NCBI GenBank assembly: GCA_031288765.1
Contig: JAITQV010000346.1
Coordinates: 1-5,319 of the forward strand
DNA: 5,319 nt
Direction of reading: 5' to 3'
DNA from: Planctomycetaceae bacterium
GTDB taxonomy: Bacteria > Planctomycetota > Planctomycetia > Pirellulales > Thermoguttaceae
Shown: one piece after another, positions 5,287-5,319 of the stretch
How the letters are laid out: every line of letters begins with the position of its first letter
Numbering within the stretch: the first letter of the stretch is position 1
Position numbers and translations under genes: made by a program
The notes under the pieces: model-generated
The model's database searches: none
Seen by the model: only the letters and a program-made list of their open reading frames with translations
Told to the model about the DNA's origin: nothing

Positions 5287-5319
5287 CAATCCATTAAACC
5301 TTTTCGCTAACTTAAAAAT

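Overview
The window looks like a piece of a planctomycete chromosome with moderate to low GC, possibly a Pirellulales-type or gut/rumen lineage. The evidence is family recognition: (i) a multi-spanning membrane protein with the SN-x-x-RN, RWQPFGARLLLP and WEYPFW landmarks I associate with the large planctomycete families of glycosyltransferase-39/ArnT-like proteins; (ii) a disordered, charged protein with HWSELALQFGI-type motifs and a C-terminal PSWDEAI...RGGGGGRK tail, a style I associate with planctomycetes; (iii) no clear Shine-Dalgarno sequence before any start. This assignment is inference; no rRNA or other marker is present.

Layout, all genes on the + strand. Positions 1-1034 hold the C-terminal part of the membrane glycosyltransferase-like gene, whose beginning lies left of the window. 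Its reading frame continues, after one in-frame TAA at 1032-1034, into a second ORF (1047-1361) that carries the soluble C-terminal piece expected of the same protein. The gene therefore appears split by a nonsense codon. Positions 1362-1966 are a 605-base gene-poor region built of repeats: a heptamer-based inverted repeat (1363-1465), a GC-rich hairpin (1498-1526), a 91-base imperfect inverted repeat (1575-1665), a perfect 18-base palindrome (1687-1704) and several diverged copies of an ATTCCGCxTGCGAACT module. Positions 1967-3508 encode a 513-residue, mostly disordered, probably lineage-specific protein. Positions 3509-4068 are a second gene-poor region dominated by a 21-base tandem repeat (almost 12 units, 3670-3918), followed by a strong hairpin (3975-4009) in what is probably the argG leader. 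Positions 4069-5286 encode a complete, well-conserved argininosuccinate synthase (argG). The last 33 bases hold nothing recognisable.

The three loci do not form an obvious pathway or operon: the gaps are about 600 and 560 bases and only argG has a firm function. The most unusual content is in the non-coding DNA (the two inverted-repeat blocks and the 21-base minisatellite) and in the in-frame stop. I see no transposase, integrase, CRISPR array, tRNA, rRNA or defence genes, and no convincing new multi-gene system.
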